From Granulicella sp. dw_53 (GTDB lineage Bacteria > Acidobacteriota > Terriglobia > Terriglobales > Acidobacteriaceae): a DNA stretch of 64,000 nt. The notes beneath the pieces were generated by a model. It was not told where the DNA came from, ran no database searches, and saw only the letters and a list, made by a program, of their open reading frames with translations. Below, one piece after another: positions 18,611 through 28,638 of the stretch (positions are counted from its first letter, which is position 1; each line of letters begins with the position of its first letter). Made by a program: the position numbers and the translations under genes. The stretch lies in the NCBI RefSeq assembly GCF_018449545.1, contig NZ_JAAVUR010000003.1:372001-436000 (forward strand), written 5' to 3'.

Positions 18611-18691
18611 GGAAGAACTATACCTATGTAGCACACTACTTGACTAGATCCTATTACGAATGCTACATAGGGTGAGCGAGGTTCTTCCATG
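18608..18691. promoter_or_regulatory. Mirror-symmetric divergent promoter/operator between padR-like gene and ABC genes
   Basis: CTATGTAGCA (18624-18633) and TGCTACATAG (18661-18670) are perfect inverted repeats separated by 27 nt. Each contains an extended -10-like TGCTACATA reading outward. On the plus side TTGACT (18640-18645) lies 18 nt before TACATA, a good sigma-70 promoter for the ABC genes. The start-codon contexts are mirrored as well: GTTCTTCCATG precedes both genes (18681-18691 and the complement of 18608-18618), with no Shine-Dalgarno sequence. PadR bound here could block both promoters. Start sites so close to the -10 boxes suggest very short leaders. Confidence 0.7.
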
Positions 18692-19462
18692 CTCCAGGTC
18701 AAAGCCCTCTCCAAGCACTATCGTGGCCTTCCGGCCATCGACGACGTCAACTTCCGAGTTCGCCCCGGTGAGATCGTCGGCTATGTCGGCCCAAATGGTT
18801 CCGGCAAGTCCACCACCGTCAAGATCGTTACCGGTCTACTGGAGCCAAATAGCGGCCAGATCCTCTTCGAGGGTCAGAGCATCCGCGACAACCTCCCCAG
18901 ATACCGTGCCGCCTTCGGCTATGTCCCTGAGGAGGCCCACGTCTACACCCATCTCTCCGGTCTCGAGTACCTGCAACTCGTCGGCCGTCTGCGCAACATG
19001 CCTGAAGCGCTCATCGACCTCAAGGCCAATCGGCTCCTCTCCCTCCTTGGCCTCGAATCGTGGCGTCATTCGGCCATTTCGCTGTACTCCAAGGGCATGA
19101 AGCAACGCGTTCTGATCGCTGCTGCTCTGTTGCACGATCCACGACTGCTCATCTTCGACGAGCCACTCTCTGGTCTGGACGTCGTCTCTGCCCGTCTCTT
19201 CAAAGACCTGTTGCAACAACTTGCTGCCCAGGGCAAGGCAATTCTCTACATCTCGCACGTTCTTGAGGTTGTGGAGCTCGTCTGCAATCGTGTGATCGTC
19301 ATTGCGAAGGGAAAGATTCTTGCTGACGCGCCTCCTCTCGAGCTGAAGACCTCGCTCCAACTGGCTAATCTTGAGGGTGTCTTCGCCCAACTCGTTCAGC
19401 AGCAAAATACGCAGGACATAGCGCGTGAACTCGTGAGTGTTATGGCGGTCCATCATGTCTAA
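18689..19462 (+). CDS. ABC transporter ATP-binding protein
   Basis: 257-residue ATPase of an ABC-2-like exporter. Walker A GPNGSGKST lies at about residues 35-43, the signature region is LYSKGMKQRVLIAAALLHDP (a YSKGMKQR variant of LSGGQ), and Walker B is LLIFDEPLSGLD. The closest named relatives are drug or lantibiotic-export type ATPases. It starts at the ATG at 18689 behind the shared operator, and its 3' end overlaps the permease start by 8 nt. Substrate not predictable. Confidence 0.92.
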   Translation: MLQVKALSKHYRGLPAIDDVNFRVRPGEIVGYVGPNGSGKSTTVKIVTGLLEPNSGQILFEGQSIRDNLPRYRAAFGYVPEEAHVYTHLSGLEYLQLVGRLRNMPEALIDLKANRLLSLLGLESWRHSAISLYSKGMKQRVLIAAALLHDPRLLIFDEPLSGLDVVSARLFKDLLQQLAAQGKAILYISHVLEVVELVCNRVIVIAKGKILADAPPLELKTSLQLANLEGVFAQLVQQQNTQDIARELVSVMAVHHV

Positions 19463-21245
19463 CTGGTTCGGACCACTCGCCCCACCGAAACACCCTGTGC
19501 TCTCTCTGGGGGCACAGGCACAAGCTGCAACTCAGGCCCGTGAGCAGAGTCAGTTCGAGGTCCTCGTCCGGCACCTTCTCCACCGCTTCTTTCACAATGA
19601 GCTGCTCGCCTCCGACGATGAGACGAAGCGTGTGATGCAGATCAGCTATACCGTTGCGCTTCCCGGTCTGCTGGTCGCAATGTTCCTCTTCCCTGCTTAC
19701 CATGCGTTTCCGCCCTACCCATTTCCTCGTCCCTTCTGGCCACAAGTGGGAGATCACTACTTCTATGTCATGTACTCCCTCGTCCTCATGGGCGCAGCCA
19801 CCGTCTACGAGTGGGATCTCCTCTTTCCAGACCTCCTCGATGTCTTTGTCTTATCCATTCTCCCCATCGCTAATCGTCGTCTCTTCTTCGCCAGAGTCCT
19901 GGCGCTCGCCATCTTCCTTGCACTGGTGCTCTTCGGTACCAGCATTCTAGGCACACTCTTCCTACCGCTCGTCGCAGGACTACAAAATCCCATGCGGCAT
20001 CTCTTCGCCCATGCGATCGCAGTCACCATGAGCGGTGCCTTCGCCGCCACCACCTTCCTCGCCCTGCAAGGCATACTCCTCAGCACGGTGGGCGAACGGT
20101 TCTTTCGGCGCATTACGCCCCTCCTGCAGGGAGGGTCCCTGATGCTGCTCCTCGCCGTGTTGCTTCTCTATCCCACACTCGCGCCGTCTCTGCAAACGCT
20201 GCTTCTCTCCGGCAGTCCCATCGTGCACTCCTTTCCGCCCTTCTGGTTTCTGGGCGTCTATGAGTACCTCCTATACGGTCCTTCTATCCCTCCGATCTTC
20301 GGCGAACTAGCACAGACGGCTTGCTACGCCCTGCTGCTGATGCTCGCGGCCGCCCTGCTGACCTATCCGCTCGCCTACCGCCGCCGCGTTCGTCAACTGA
20401 TCGAAGGAGCAAGCGCCACCGCGTCCACAAACCGTGGAATCGCACCCCTCCATCGACTGCTACACGCTACCATCTTGCGCGCGCCTGCCAACCGGGCCAT
20501 GTTCCACTTCATCAGCCAGACCATTCTGCGATCGCAGCGCCATCGCGTCATGCTGGCGATGTACGCGGGTCTCGGCGTGGCCCTTACGCTTGCGAACATG
20601 GTCGTCCTGCGACTAAACGGAAGTCACGTCCGCCCGGCTCTGTTGAGTCGCGGCATACGCACCGCCGTTCCGATTATGGTCTTCTGGACCGTCATCGGTC
20701 TCCGCGGAATTGCGTCTGCTCCGATGGATCGGCGCGGCTCCTGGCTCTTTCGTGTTCTTATCGGTCGCCCCAAAGCCGGCCATCTCACCGGCGTTCGCCT
20801 CTGGATCACCCTTTGGGCAGCCTCTATCGGCACCGGAACGGTTTTAATCCTCCATACACTTTCACCTGCGGATCTCCAAAGACCGCTCGTCACCGCAGGT
20901 CAGTTTCTCGTAGCCATCGGCCTCTCGATCCTGCTCGCCGACCTCCTTCTCTTAAACGCCCGCACCTTCCCCTTCACTCATCTGCGCAAGAGCTCCATCA
21001 CGGACTTCCCTCTGATGATCTTCCGCTACTTCATTCTCTTTCCTCTCTTCGTCACGACTGTCGTTCACTTCGAGCCAAAGATCGAGGCCAACGTCGCTCA
21101 TCTAGCCGGAGCTCTTCTGGTACTGATCGGAGCACATATTCTTCTGATGCACGTTCATGCCAGATCCCTCCAGCAAGTTACCGTCGACCCCACGCAAGAC
21201 GAAGCAGACGAGTTTCCCCAGCGCCTTGGATTGAGAGATACCTAG
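19455..21245 (+). CDS. Large ABC transporter membrane protein (permease)
   Basis: About 596 residues from the ATG at 19455, which overlaps the ATPase stop (ATGTCTAA) and so is translationally coupled; an in-frame GTG at 19437 is the alternative. After ~70 cytoplasmic residues it has roughly a dozen hydrophobic helices grouped in two halves (about 75-310 and 380-585) with a basic linker between. I do not recognise a named subfamily, but position, length and pairing with an ATPase support a permease. It lies in the putative PadR regulon. Export substrate unknown; a toxic or envelope-active compound would fit. Confidence 0.75.
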   Translation: MSNWFGPLAPPKHPVLSLGAQAQAATQAREQSQFEVLVRHLLHRFFHNELLASDDETKRVMQISYTVALPGLLVAMFLFPAYHAFPPYPFPRPFWPQVGDHYFYVMYSLVLMGAATVYEWDLLFPDLLDVFVLSILPIANRRLFFARVLALAIFLALVLFGTSILGTLFLPLVAGLQNPMRHLFAHAIAVTMSGAFAATTFLALQGILLSTVGERFFRRITPLLQGGSLMLLLAVLLLYPTLAPSLQTLLLSGSPIVHSFPPFWFLGVYEYLLYGPSIPPIFGELAQTACYALLLMLAAALLTYPLAYRRRVRQLIEGASATASTNRGIAPLHRLLHATILRAPANRAMFHFISQTILRSQRHRVMLAMYAGLGVALTLANMVVLRLNGSHVRPALLSRGIRTAVPIMVFWTVIGLRGIASAPMDRRGSWLFRVLIGRPKAGHLTGVRLWITLWAASIGTGTVLILHTLSPADLQRPLVTAGQFLVAIGLSILLADLLLLNARTFPFTHLRKSSITDFPLMIFRYFILFPLFVTTVVHFEPKIEANVAHLAGALLVLIGAHILLMHVHARSLQQVTVDPTQDEADEFPQRLGLRDT

Positions 21246-21297
21246 AACGTCTCAAGACCTCGTCCACCAGCGACTTTGGTTAATGGGAAGAATTAGA

Positions 21298-23412
21298 TTA
21301 CTGCACAAGCATTATCGGCGCCTGCCAAAACACAGCCTTCTGCGTAGCAGGATTGAGTATCGTCACCTGGCAGTTGTACTCGCCTATGGGAAGCTGCGCG
21401 AGTGCCATGCTGAAGTTGAGGGGCACCGATCCCACTCCGCTCACCGAACCCGGAGTTACAGTCATCGGTTGGGTCTCGAACACCTTGGCCTGGGCACGAT
21501 ACAGACTTACAAACGCGACGAGCGGCTGGGAGGTCGCAACGCCGGGCTCATAGGCCTGAAGGTAGATATACATATCCCGGCTCTTACTGAAGACACGCGT
21601 AACGCTGGGAATTAGCTTCTTGCCGTTCTGTACCAACGGATTAGCTGCCGCGTCCTTGGCTTGATCCTTCGCCTTCGTCGCGTCATACAAAGCATCTTTG
21701 AGATCGACGCGCTGGCTGCTGAGCACCACAGAGCTGGTCGGGATTCGCTTCTCCTCTTTATTCAAATTGGGGATGACGAAGGTGTTCTCATACGTCCCAA
21801 TTCTTCCCGTCTCGTCGTCGCGAGCGAGAAATTTGATCCGGTATCGTCCGGGAAGGAGCGTAAAGCCGGTGTCATATTCAATGGGCCGCTTGGACAACTC
21901 ACTGGCCGTTGCATCGCTCAGCTTGATATTCACATTGTCCCGTACGTTGCTGACGGTCGTGCCCCCGATAAGGTCCTTGATCTCACAGACGAAGTCGATC
22001 AAGGTTCGATCTGCTCCGCCACGTTTCGCAAGGGCAAGTTCGCGCCCTGGAATCTTCACCACGATCGGTACGAAGTACTCCGCCCTGTTTAATTGGAAGT
22101 AGTTGATCTCCATCGCGATGGTTAGCTCCGTCACCGGATCGCCCAGCATCAAGGCATCCTCGAGTTGCCGCTCCTTATCGACCGAGGTGAACTTACTAAA
22201 CTCCTTGTTGGCGTAGTAGCCCTCGCGGTAACTCAGATTGGCGGCAGAATCCGTATTCAACGAAATCTTCACCCGCCTGAACTTTCCATTTTGAGCGGTG
22301 TTGGTCGTGTAATAGCCAAGGATGTAGTAGTTCGAAACTGCCTGCTGCGCCTGCACGATTCCCTTGGTCAGATCGTTGTAGTCGAGCAGAGCCTTACCGC
22401 CTGTATCCGCGGCGAGTGCATATAGCGTGTCCTGTGATTGCTGAAAACTATTCGTCACCGCTTGAGCCGCTGTGCCGGAGTACATGCCCACGTTACCCGG
22501 AGATCCCTGAGTCGCATCTCCAAGAGGAGCTTGCGCAACCAATCCACGCGCATCGATCGGCCAGAACGATACCCCGGCACGGATAGCAGCATCGACCGTG
22601 GCATGGAGCTGGGCCTGGTTATTGATGCCGTTCAACCGCAGCCCACTGGCAAAGTAGATCAGAGATTTCTTCTCATTCAACTGTCCCAGCATCTTGGCGG
22701 CGGTCTGCAAAGCGGAGAGCTGACGATCTGTATTGAAGATATTGAACTCACTGTCGTCCTGCCCGAAGGCTGCTCCGGTGTCAGCGCTGCTGGCGTCATC
22801 CACGGACTCGACGGACCCCTGACCTTCCCCGACGATCAGGGTCTGGATGATACTCAACAGGCGGTTGCGGTCCTGTGTGAAGTCCTGCAAGATATCGACA
22901 GATCCACCCGAATATCTCAAAACCGAGACCAGATCCGCCGATGTCATCTGGGTTCGGATGAACTTCTGTGCGGCGGACAACGCTCGCAGCTGGTCGTCCG
23001 GACGCATGGCCGTCATGTCGAAGTACAGCGACAAGAGACGGCGATCCTTGTACCGCACATTCCCCGGGCTCTCGGACGAGAGCTGGGTCCGCGTAAGCCG
23101 CTTGTAGATCTTTATCTCTTCCTCTTCGGCTGAAGTTGCGGGAAGAACAGCAGGGGTGGTCGGCAACTCCTGATACTCACAGAAGCGAATCGTCTGGTTT
23201 ACACCGTCCTCAGTCAGCGCAAAATCTTTCGCTGTAAGTCCGTTGATCGGGTTCCCTTTTTTATCTTTGACGACCACCGTCTCCACCACCAACTGCGTCT
23301 TGACCGACAGGGTGTAGGTCTGGTCACTTCCAGGCGTCTTATTTTGCCCGATCTGCTGGGCAGAGGCGCCGATGGTCGCGAGAAGAAGAGTTGTAAGCAA
23401 CAATCGCATCAT
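21298..23412 (-). CDS. Secreted VWA-domain protein (acidobacterial VWFA-related family)
   Basis: 704 residues with a signal peptide (MMRLLLTTLLLATIGASAQQ). An N-terminal segment (VKTQLVVETVVVKDKKGNP, then LTAKDFALTEDG) matches the start of the acidobacterial VWFA-related family, followed by a VWA-like fold (RRLLSLYFDMTAM through GGKALLDYNDLTKGI). The metal site that should read D-x-S-x-S is degenerate (DMTAM), so metal-dependent adhesion may be lost. The C-terminal ~300 residues are beta-rich. It begins directly after the stop of the TonB receptor gene (no gap), in the BlaI/M56 operon. Function unknown; binding or assembly at the cell surface is likely. Confidence 0.85.
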   Translation of the reverse strand: MMRLLLTTLLLATIGASAQQIGQNKTPGSDQTYTLSVKTQLVVETVVVKDKKGNPINGLTAKDFALTEDGVNQTIRFCEYQELPTTPAVLPATSAEEEEIKIYKRLTRTQLSSESPGNVRYKDRRLLSLYFDMTAMRPDDQLRALSAAQKFIRTQMTSADLVSVLRYSGGSVDILQDFTQDRNRLLSIIQTLIVGEGQGSVESVDDASSADTGAAFGQDDSEFNIFNTDRQLSALQTAAKMLGQLNEKKSLIYFASGLRLNGINNQAQLHATVDAAIRAGVSFWPIDARGLVAQAPLGDATQGSPGNVGMYSGTAAQAVTNSFQQSQDTLYALAADTGGKALLDYNDLTKGIVQAQQAVSNYYILGYYTTNTAQNGKFRRVKISLNTDSAANLSYREGYYANKEFSKFTSVDKERQLEDALMLGDPVTELTIAMEINYFQLNRAEYFVPIVVKIPGRELALAKRGGADRTLIDFVCEIKDLIGGTTVSNVRDNVNIKLSDATASELSKRPIEYDTGFTLLPGRYRIKFLARDDETGRIGTYENTFVIPNLNKEEKRIPTSSVVLSSQRVDLKDALYDATKAKDQAKDAAANPLVQNGKKLIPSVTRVFSKSRDMYIYLQAYEPGVATSQPLVAFVSLYRAQAKVFETQPMTVTPGSVSGVGSVPLNFSMALAQLPIGEYNCQVTILNPATQKAVFWQAPIMLVQ

Positions 23413-26400
23413 TCAGAACCTCAGCCGCATGGTGGTCTGCAAGCTGCGCATTGCGCTGGCCGCGGTCGGCAGCCCAAATTGGGCGCTGTTGATGGTCGAA
23501 TTCCAACTCGTAAAGACGACGTGGTTGAGGAGGTTCGTGGAATCGACACGCAGATCGAGGCTGAAGCGGTCCTTCAATCGAAAGGTGCGCGCCAGAGAGG
23601 CATTGAGGTTGAACTGACCAGGACCGGTGATCGATCCCTTTCCCGCAGTTCCCCATTGGCCGGGTAACGGTGCTGCATACGCCGCCGAGTTCAAAGCAAA
23701 GCCCGGAGAGGCCTTGTACAGAGGTGCGCCCGTAAGGTTCGGGCGAATGCTACCGGTTACGCCGGTGCCAGGCACCGATGCGAAATAGATCGGGGTCTCC
23801 GCCAGGCCGCTGCCAGTGGTGATCTGGCTCAAAACGGTCCACTCCTTCAACAGCGTTCCCGTCCAGCCGCTCGCCAGCGTTCGGCCGCCCAATCCCATCC
23901 CCGTCGTGTACTGAAGCTGTAGGTTCAGCAGATGGCGTTGGTCAAAGGTCGAGAGCCCGCGTTCCGCCTTTAGGTCGAGCCAGTTCTGCGCCACCACAGA
24001 GGTCATCGGAGTCGGCGGAGCTTGAGTTTGAGTTTGGCTTTGGTTTTGGCCTGTTCCACTCGTGGCGACCGGGCCTTGGCCTCCTAGCGTGGAATCGTTG
24101 TCGATCGACTTCGAGAACGTATATTGCAGCGACGCAGTAAAGCCGCTACGCAACCTTCGCCTCAACTGAACCTGTCCCGCCTCGCGGGTCGAGTTGCCGT
24201 TCGAGGTACGGAAGATAAAGCCGGCAGGACAAGCCGGGCATGGATTTGCAGCCCCGATGGGATAGGTATTGGGCAGATACTCCTGCACTCCCCGCGTACC
24301 CTTGATGCCAAGATAGGTTGCCGTCCCAACCAACGCCCCAGGAAGATCTCGTTGCACCGCCAATTGCCACGTCTGCGCATAACCGACTCTGAAGTTGGGG
24401 TCGATCGCAAATGTATTGGCGGTAGTCGTGGAACAGCTCTTGAATCCGTCGGCGAGAGTGAGCGGGCATGCGGAGCTGTTCTGCACACTCAGACTCTTTG
24501 AGAGCGGCGACTGCTGTGCCAATTGCAGCGCCGTCGCCTGATAGACCGAGGTGTCATAGTAGATGCCATAGCCAGCACGTACCACCATCGACGATCCCGC
24601 CAGCGGCCGCCACGATAGTCCGAGCCGCGGTTGAACCCCGCGCCTGTCGGGCCGAATAAGCGAGTCCGGATAGCGCACCTTCGTCAGCGGACCAAGCGGA
24701 CTGCTTCCCAGCACAGGCGCGACCGCTGAAAACCCAGAGGCGACATCCAGATTGACCAGCCGTCCCTTAAGCTCCGTGATCGGTGCGCCATACTCCCAGC
24801 GAACGCCTACGTTCAAAGTAAGGTCCGGACGAACCCGCCAGTCGTCCGTAATGTAGGCATCGTAGGCAGACTGTCGCAGATACTTATCGGCGTTGCCGAA
24901 GGCGATCGAACTGGTATCTGGGACGCCCATAAGAAAGTCCGCGAAGTCAGACCCGCCGTTAGCGGTGCCATTCGTGTTGCCTTGGGTGGCCGCTCCAGTA
25001 AAAGTGAAATGTCCCCTTGGATCTTGCTGCGAGAGATAGTTGAACTCCTGCCTGCGAAAGTCCCCTCCAAAGGTCACATTGTGGTGAGCGTGATTCCACG
25101 ACATCGAAGAAGACAAGGCATCCGTGCGATTGCGATTGAAGGAACTCTGCACGTCGGAGAGACCCGAGATCCCGCTGGAAAAAGCGAGAGTCGGAGGTCC
25201 CCAGTTCGACGGATCGCGATCATTGCCGGAGATTCCGGCAGCTAAAGAGACATCCTCGCGGCCTTGAAAGTAAGGCGTCACGCGCGATCTCAGACGGCTG
25301 AACCGGTACCCGGCATTGAGGAGAAGTCCATGGTTGAACCGATGAGTCCAGTTGATATTGGTATTGATCCCCAAGGTCTCAGTCTTGTCGACAAATCCGA
25401 ACAAATTGGAGTTACTGCTGCGCGTATTTTGAAAGGCGAATCCGCCATAGATCTGGTTCTTGCGATTGATTGTCTTATCCAGTCGCGATTGCAACGCGTC
25501 CTGATGCGTACTGGTGAGGATCGGAATCTGATAGTTATACCTTGAATTCCCAGCGACGTTGGGCAGCGGATAAAACTTCAATAGAGCTTGTGCCTGCGCA
25601 TTAATGGGAATGTCTCCGCTGAGCGGCGCTCCGGTCGCAGGATTGAAGATCTGGACCGGCTGTCCCAGCGCATCGAGCACCGCGGAGAAGTCGCCGTTCC
25701 GTTCCGCCATGGTCGGCACCAACCCGGACTGCGTGGTAGCAATACGATCTCGCGTCCACTGATACGCAAAAAAGAAATTAGGCCCATGAGGCAGCAGATG
25801 AGGAATCCGCAGCGGTCCACCCAAGGTAAAGATGCCAGTCACATGGTTGTAGGAGGGCTTAGGCGTATCCAACCCGCTTAGCGAAAAAGGCCGCGCATCC
25901 AACGCCGAGTTATCCAGGATCAGCGCGAGTCCGCCAGTGTACAGGCCCTTTATCCCACTGCGGCGATTTCCAAACGCCGGGGCAAGCGTGAACTGTGAGG
26001 TAGCCGCATTGTTGACACTGCCGTTGATGAGAAAGCCATCCGCGGAGCGCTCCGCAGCCTCATCTGGCGGCTTCGGCATCTCAGGAAGGCTGCCATCATT
26101 GGGCTTCACCACCACACCCTTTCCCTCCGAAGCCTTCGTAGCAGTGCTAAGTACAGGCGCCGTCTCCGCCTTGACTGCCTGAGCCTGGGCCGCGATATCA
26201 GCCAACGAAAGCAGCTTTAAATCCCACTTAGCGGCAGGAGTATTGGGTGCAACTATCACCTCCTGGCTGATCGTCGAGAAGCAGAGCATCTCGACCTCAA
26301 CCTTCCAGGTTCCGTCCGCCAGATCAGGAAAAAAGTAGCTTCCCTGCTGATCCGTAATGGTGACGGATCTATGGCCCCCCTGCACCGCCGTGACGGTCGC

Positions 26401-26529
26401 ACCAGGAACCGGCAAGCCACCGAAGGTGACTTGCCCGTGGTGCTCCGAGGCCGCCGAAACCCGTGGAAGACCCGCCCACGCAATCGCACCCACAAGACAG
26501 AAATATCTTCCCAATCGCTGCCAGGACAT
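23413..26529 (-). CDS. TonB-dependent receptor, Oar-like (2), divergent subtype
   Basis: About 1,038 residues from the ATG at 26529 (GGGCGG upstream); a GTG at 26538 is possible. Signal peptide, then a carboxypeptidase-regulatory-like domain (VTFGGLPVPGATVTAVQGGH, DQQGSYFFPDLADGTW). The plug lacks the LPLNGRN motif of the other two receptors and instead has DGFLINGSVNNAATSQF. A Gln/Thr-rich insert (QNQSQTQTQ) lies in a predicted loop. The barrel ends in a C-terminal Phe (MRLRF). It is encoded 18 nt after the M56 gene and abuts the VWA gene, so receptor and VWA protein may act together. Ligand unknown. Confidence 0.85.
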   Translation of the reverse strand: MSWQRLGRYFCLVGAIAWAGLPRVSAASEHHGQVTFGGLPVPGATVTAVQGGHRSVTITDQQGSYFFPDLADGTWKVEVEMLCFSTISQEVIVAPNTPAAKWDLKLLSLADIAAQAQAVKAETAPVLSTATKASEGKGVVVKPNDGSLPEMPKPPDEAAERSADGFLINGSVNNAATSQFTLAPAFGNRRSGIKGLYTGGLALILDNSALDARPFSLSGLDTPKPSYNHVTGIFTLGGPLRIPHLLPHGPNFFFAYQWTRDRIATTQSGLVPTMAERNGDFSAVLDALGQPVQIFNPATGAPLSGDIPINAQAQALLKFYPLPNVAGNSRYNYQIPILTSTHQDALQSRLDKTINRKNQIYGGFAFQNTRSSNSNLFGFVDKTETLGINTNINWTHRFNHGLLLNAGYRFSRLRSRVTPYFQGREDVSLAAGISGNDRDPSNWGPPTLAFSSGISGLSDVQSSFNRNRTDALSSSMSWNHAHHNVTFGGDFRRQEFNYLSQQDPRGHFTFTGAATQGNTNGTANGGSDFADFLMGVPDTSSIAFGNADKYLRQSAYDAYITDDWRVRPDLTLNVGVRWEYGAPITELKGRLVNLDVASGFSAVAPVLGSSPLGPLTKVRYPDSLIRPDRRGVQPRLGLSWRPLAGSSMVVRAGYGIYYDTSVYQATALQLAQQSPLSKSLSVQNSSACPLTLADGFKSCSTTTANTFAIDPNFRVGYAQTWQLAVQRDLPGALVGTATYLGIKGTRGVQEYLPNTYPIGAANPCPACPAGFIFRTSNGNSTREAGQVQLRRRLRSGFTASLQYTFSKSIDNDSTLGGQGPVATSGTGQNQSQTQTQAPPTPMTSVVAQNWLDLKAERGLSTFDQRHLLNLQLQYTTGMGLGGRTLASGWTGTLLKEWTVLSQITTGSGLAETPIYFASVPGTGVTGSIRPNLTGAPLYKASPGFALNSAAYAAPLPGQWGTAGKGSITGPGQFNLNASLARTFRLKDRFSLDLRVDSTNLLNHVVFTSWNSTINSAQFGLPTAASAMRSLQTTMRLRF

Positions 26530-26547
26530 CGCGCACACCGCCCGGTG

Positions 26548-28638
26548 TTAGTTTTCGGAAGGCTTCTCTACGTGATCGATGACGAGTACCGCAACCGGAG
26601 CCTTGGTGGGCTCTAATTTTAGACCCATCTGCTCCTGGATAGCGGTAAACAGATTCGGCGGAGCATCAGCGTTCTCGCTCGGAAGTGGCACTTTGGCACC
26701 CAGGCCACCGAATTGAGATTCGTCCGGGGTCCACTTCAAGATGAAATCAAACCTCCCCTGGAGCCCCGTCTGATCGACTACGGGACGATCGAGAACGGCC
26801 GACTGCATTACGCCTGCAAAATCCTCCATCGTCGCGTTTCTCCCAGGCAATATGCCAAGGCCCCGGAAGAACAGCGAGGGAAGGCCATTCGGATCACCTT
26901 CGCTCTTCTTGAGCAAGGATCCATTCTTTCCAAGAGCAAGCGCGTACACCGAAAGCTCCTTCTTGTCGCGATGAAATGTGAGCTTGAAACGTTCTGCAAG
27001 CAACTTCTGAATCATCACTTTCCACTGCTTATCATTTGGCTGGCCTTCTCCATCGGGCTGCGCAGAGAGATCGTATTTGTCTGCTCCCATCCATGCAGGT
27101 CCGCCTACGATCTGCTTGTCATGAAGTCCATAAGCAAACGTGATCAAATCATTCAATGACGTATTCATCGTGGAGAAGTGGCGCCCTTGCACCCGGAAGC
27201 CCTTGCCCTGCGTCTCCGGCTTGCTTGGCTTAATCGTGGCGACCTCAAACGAAGGATTCGCATCCGCGGCCATGGGTGGCAGTTTAGGCGGAGGCTCCGG
27301 AATGGTCCACGCCGTTTCAGGAGTCGCCCGCGTAAGATTCAGCGGGTGGGATCCTGGCCCTTGGGTCCACGTTCCTGCAATGGAGTTGCCGTCCGCGCTC
27401 AGCTTACCCTCGTAGCGGCCATCGATGGCCTCAACTGAAAGTTTGACGTTGGATCCCTGGAGGGTAGTCGCGCTGACTGGAATAGACTGACCTCCCTGGT
27501 CAATGCTGTAGAACACAGCCTTCCATCCACCGCTCTCTGCCTTCGTGATCTTCACGACAACCCGAAGCTCCTTAGCGAGCGGCAGCGTTCCTTGCCAGGT
27601 CCCCACAATGCCTTGCGCCGCATTATCCGCCACCGCCTGCGCCCGAACCTGCGTCGAATGCACCAGACCGAAGACAATCGGCAACGCGATAGCCAGAACT
27701 CCAGCCGCACTCAACAAAAGCTTTTTACTAAGATTCAGTCTCCGCGCAACCTGCTCGCTCATGATGCGTACGATCCTCTTCTTTAGATCCGATCCGGTTA
27801 CACCAGAGACGCAAGCCAGAGGCGATTCAATATAGAACTTGCATACGTTGAGAATTCCCTCCGCATAGACATGCGCCTTGCTGCCCGATTGCAGCACGGC
27901 TTCATCACAGGCCCGTTCCCGTTCCTCCACCAGGCGCGTTCGAATCCACCATACGAAAGGGTGAAACCAGAAGACCACTTCAACCGCCATGTGGATAGCA
28001 GCAGTAAGATTGTCACGCCTCCGGACGTGGCATATCTCGTGGGCGATGATGGCGCTCAACTGGGGTGTATTGAGACGTCCGGTGATACCTTGCGGCAGCA
28101 TAAGAACGGGACGAAGCACCCCGAAGACTCCCGGTTCAAGCAGCGACGGCGAGGACAAGACAGGGACATCTCCAACAACCGCCAGGTACGATGCAGCATG
28201 CACGGCAGCCCGAACCCTCCTCCATTTACGCCACCAGGAGAAGGCGACAAGAAACGAGCCGCCCAACCATAGACCTAAAAGAACGACCGGAACCACACTG
28301 CCGTTGTGCGGCAGAAACACCGATGAACTAACATCGGGCTCCACGTTTGCAAAAGCTTGGGCCTGAGAAAACGGCTGCGCAATCTCCTCCATCACTGCCG
28401 AGAGAGAGGGCTGACTCACGGGCTTGGCCATTGCGGACTGAAGATACCCACCCGCAGCGATCAACACCGAAAAGGGGATCAAAAACTTTGCGGACGCCAG
28501 CATCCAAAGACCGTGACGGACTCGAGCCTGATTGTTGCGCAGCGCAAGCACCATGAACCCGGTTGCCACCGTGAACGCCGTCGATTGCCACAGATGGTTT
28601 ACAAGCGGGACGGTCCAGGATACCGGGATCGTTATCAT
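26548..28638 (-). CDS. BlaR1-like M56 peptidase fused to TIGR03435-like soil-associated domain
   Basis: 696 residues. Residues 1-320 form the MecR1/BlaR1 membrane peptidase: several helices and the zinc motif HEICH (200-204) followed by RRRDN and the FWFHPFVWWI helix. A further helix (about 305-325) leads outside, where a lipocalin-like stretch (IVGTWQGTLPLAKELRVVVK, residues ~345-430) is followed by a TIGR03435-like domain (FEVATIKPSKP through the C-terminus, ~470-690) in place of the penicillin-sensing domain. In BlaR1, signal sensing triggers cleavage of the BlaI repressor. Here the sensor is replaced, so the ligand should differ. The gene overlaps blaI-like by 4 nt. Confidence 0.88.
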   Translation of the reverse strand: MITIPVSWTVPLVNHLWQSTAFTVATGFMVLALRNNQARVRHGLWMLASAKFLIPFSVLIAAGGYLQSAMAKPVSQPSLSAVMEEIAQPFSQAQAFANVEPDVSSSVFLPHNGSVVPVVLLGLWLGGSFLVAFSWWRKWRRVRAAVHAASYLAVVGDVPVLSSPSLLEPGVFGVLRPVLMLPQGITGRLNTPQLSAIIAHEICHVRRRDNLTAAIHMAVEVVFWFHPFVWWIRTRLVEERERACDEAVLQSGSKAHVYAEGILNVCKFYIESPLACVSGVTGSDLKKRIVRIMSEQVARRLNLSKKLLLSAAGVLAIALPIVFGLVHSTQVRAQAVADNAAQGIVGTWQGTLPLAKELRVVVKITKAESGGWKAVFYSIDQGGQSIPVSATTLQGSNVKLSVEAIDGRYEGKLSADGNSIAGTWTQGPGSHPLNLTRATPETAWTIPEPPPKLPPMAADANPSFEVATIKPSKPETQGKGFRVQGRHFSTMNTSLNDLITFAYGLHDKQIVGGPAWMGADKYDLSAQPDGEGQPNDKQWKVMIQKLLAERFKLTFHRDKKELSVYALALGKNGSLLKKSEGDPNGLPSLFFRGLGILPGRNATMEDFAGVMQSAVLDRPVVDQTGLQGRFDFILKWTPDESQFGGLGAKVPLPSENADAPPNLFTAIQEQMGLKLEPTKAPVAVLVIDHVEKPSEN

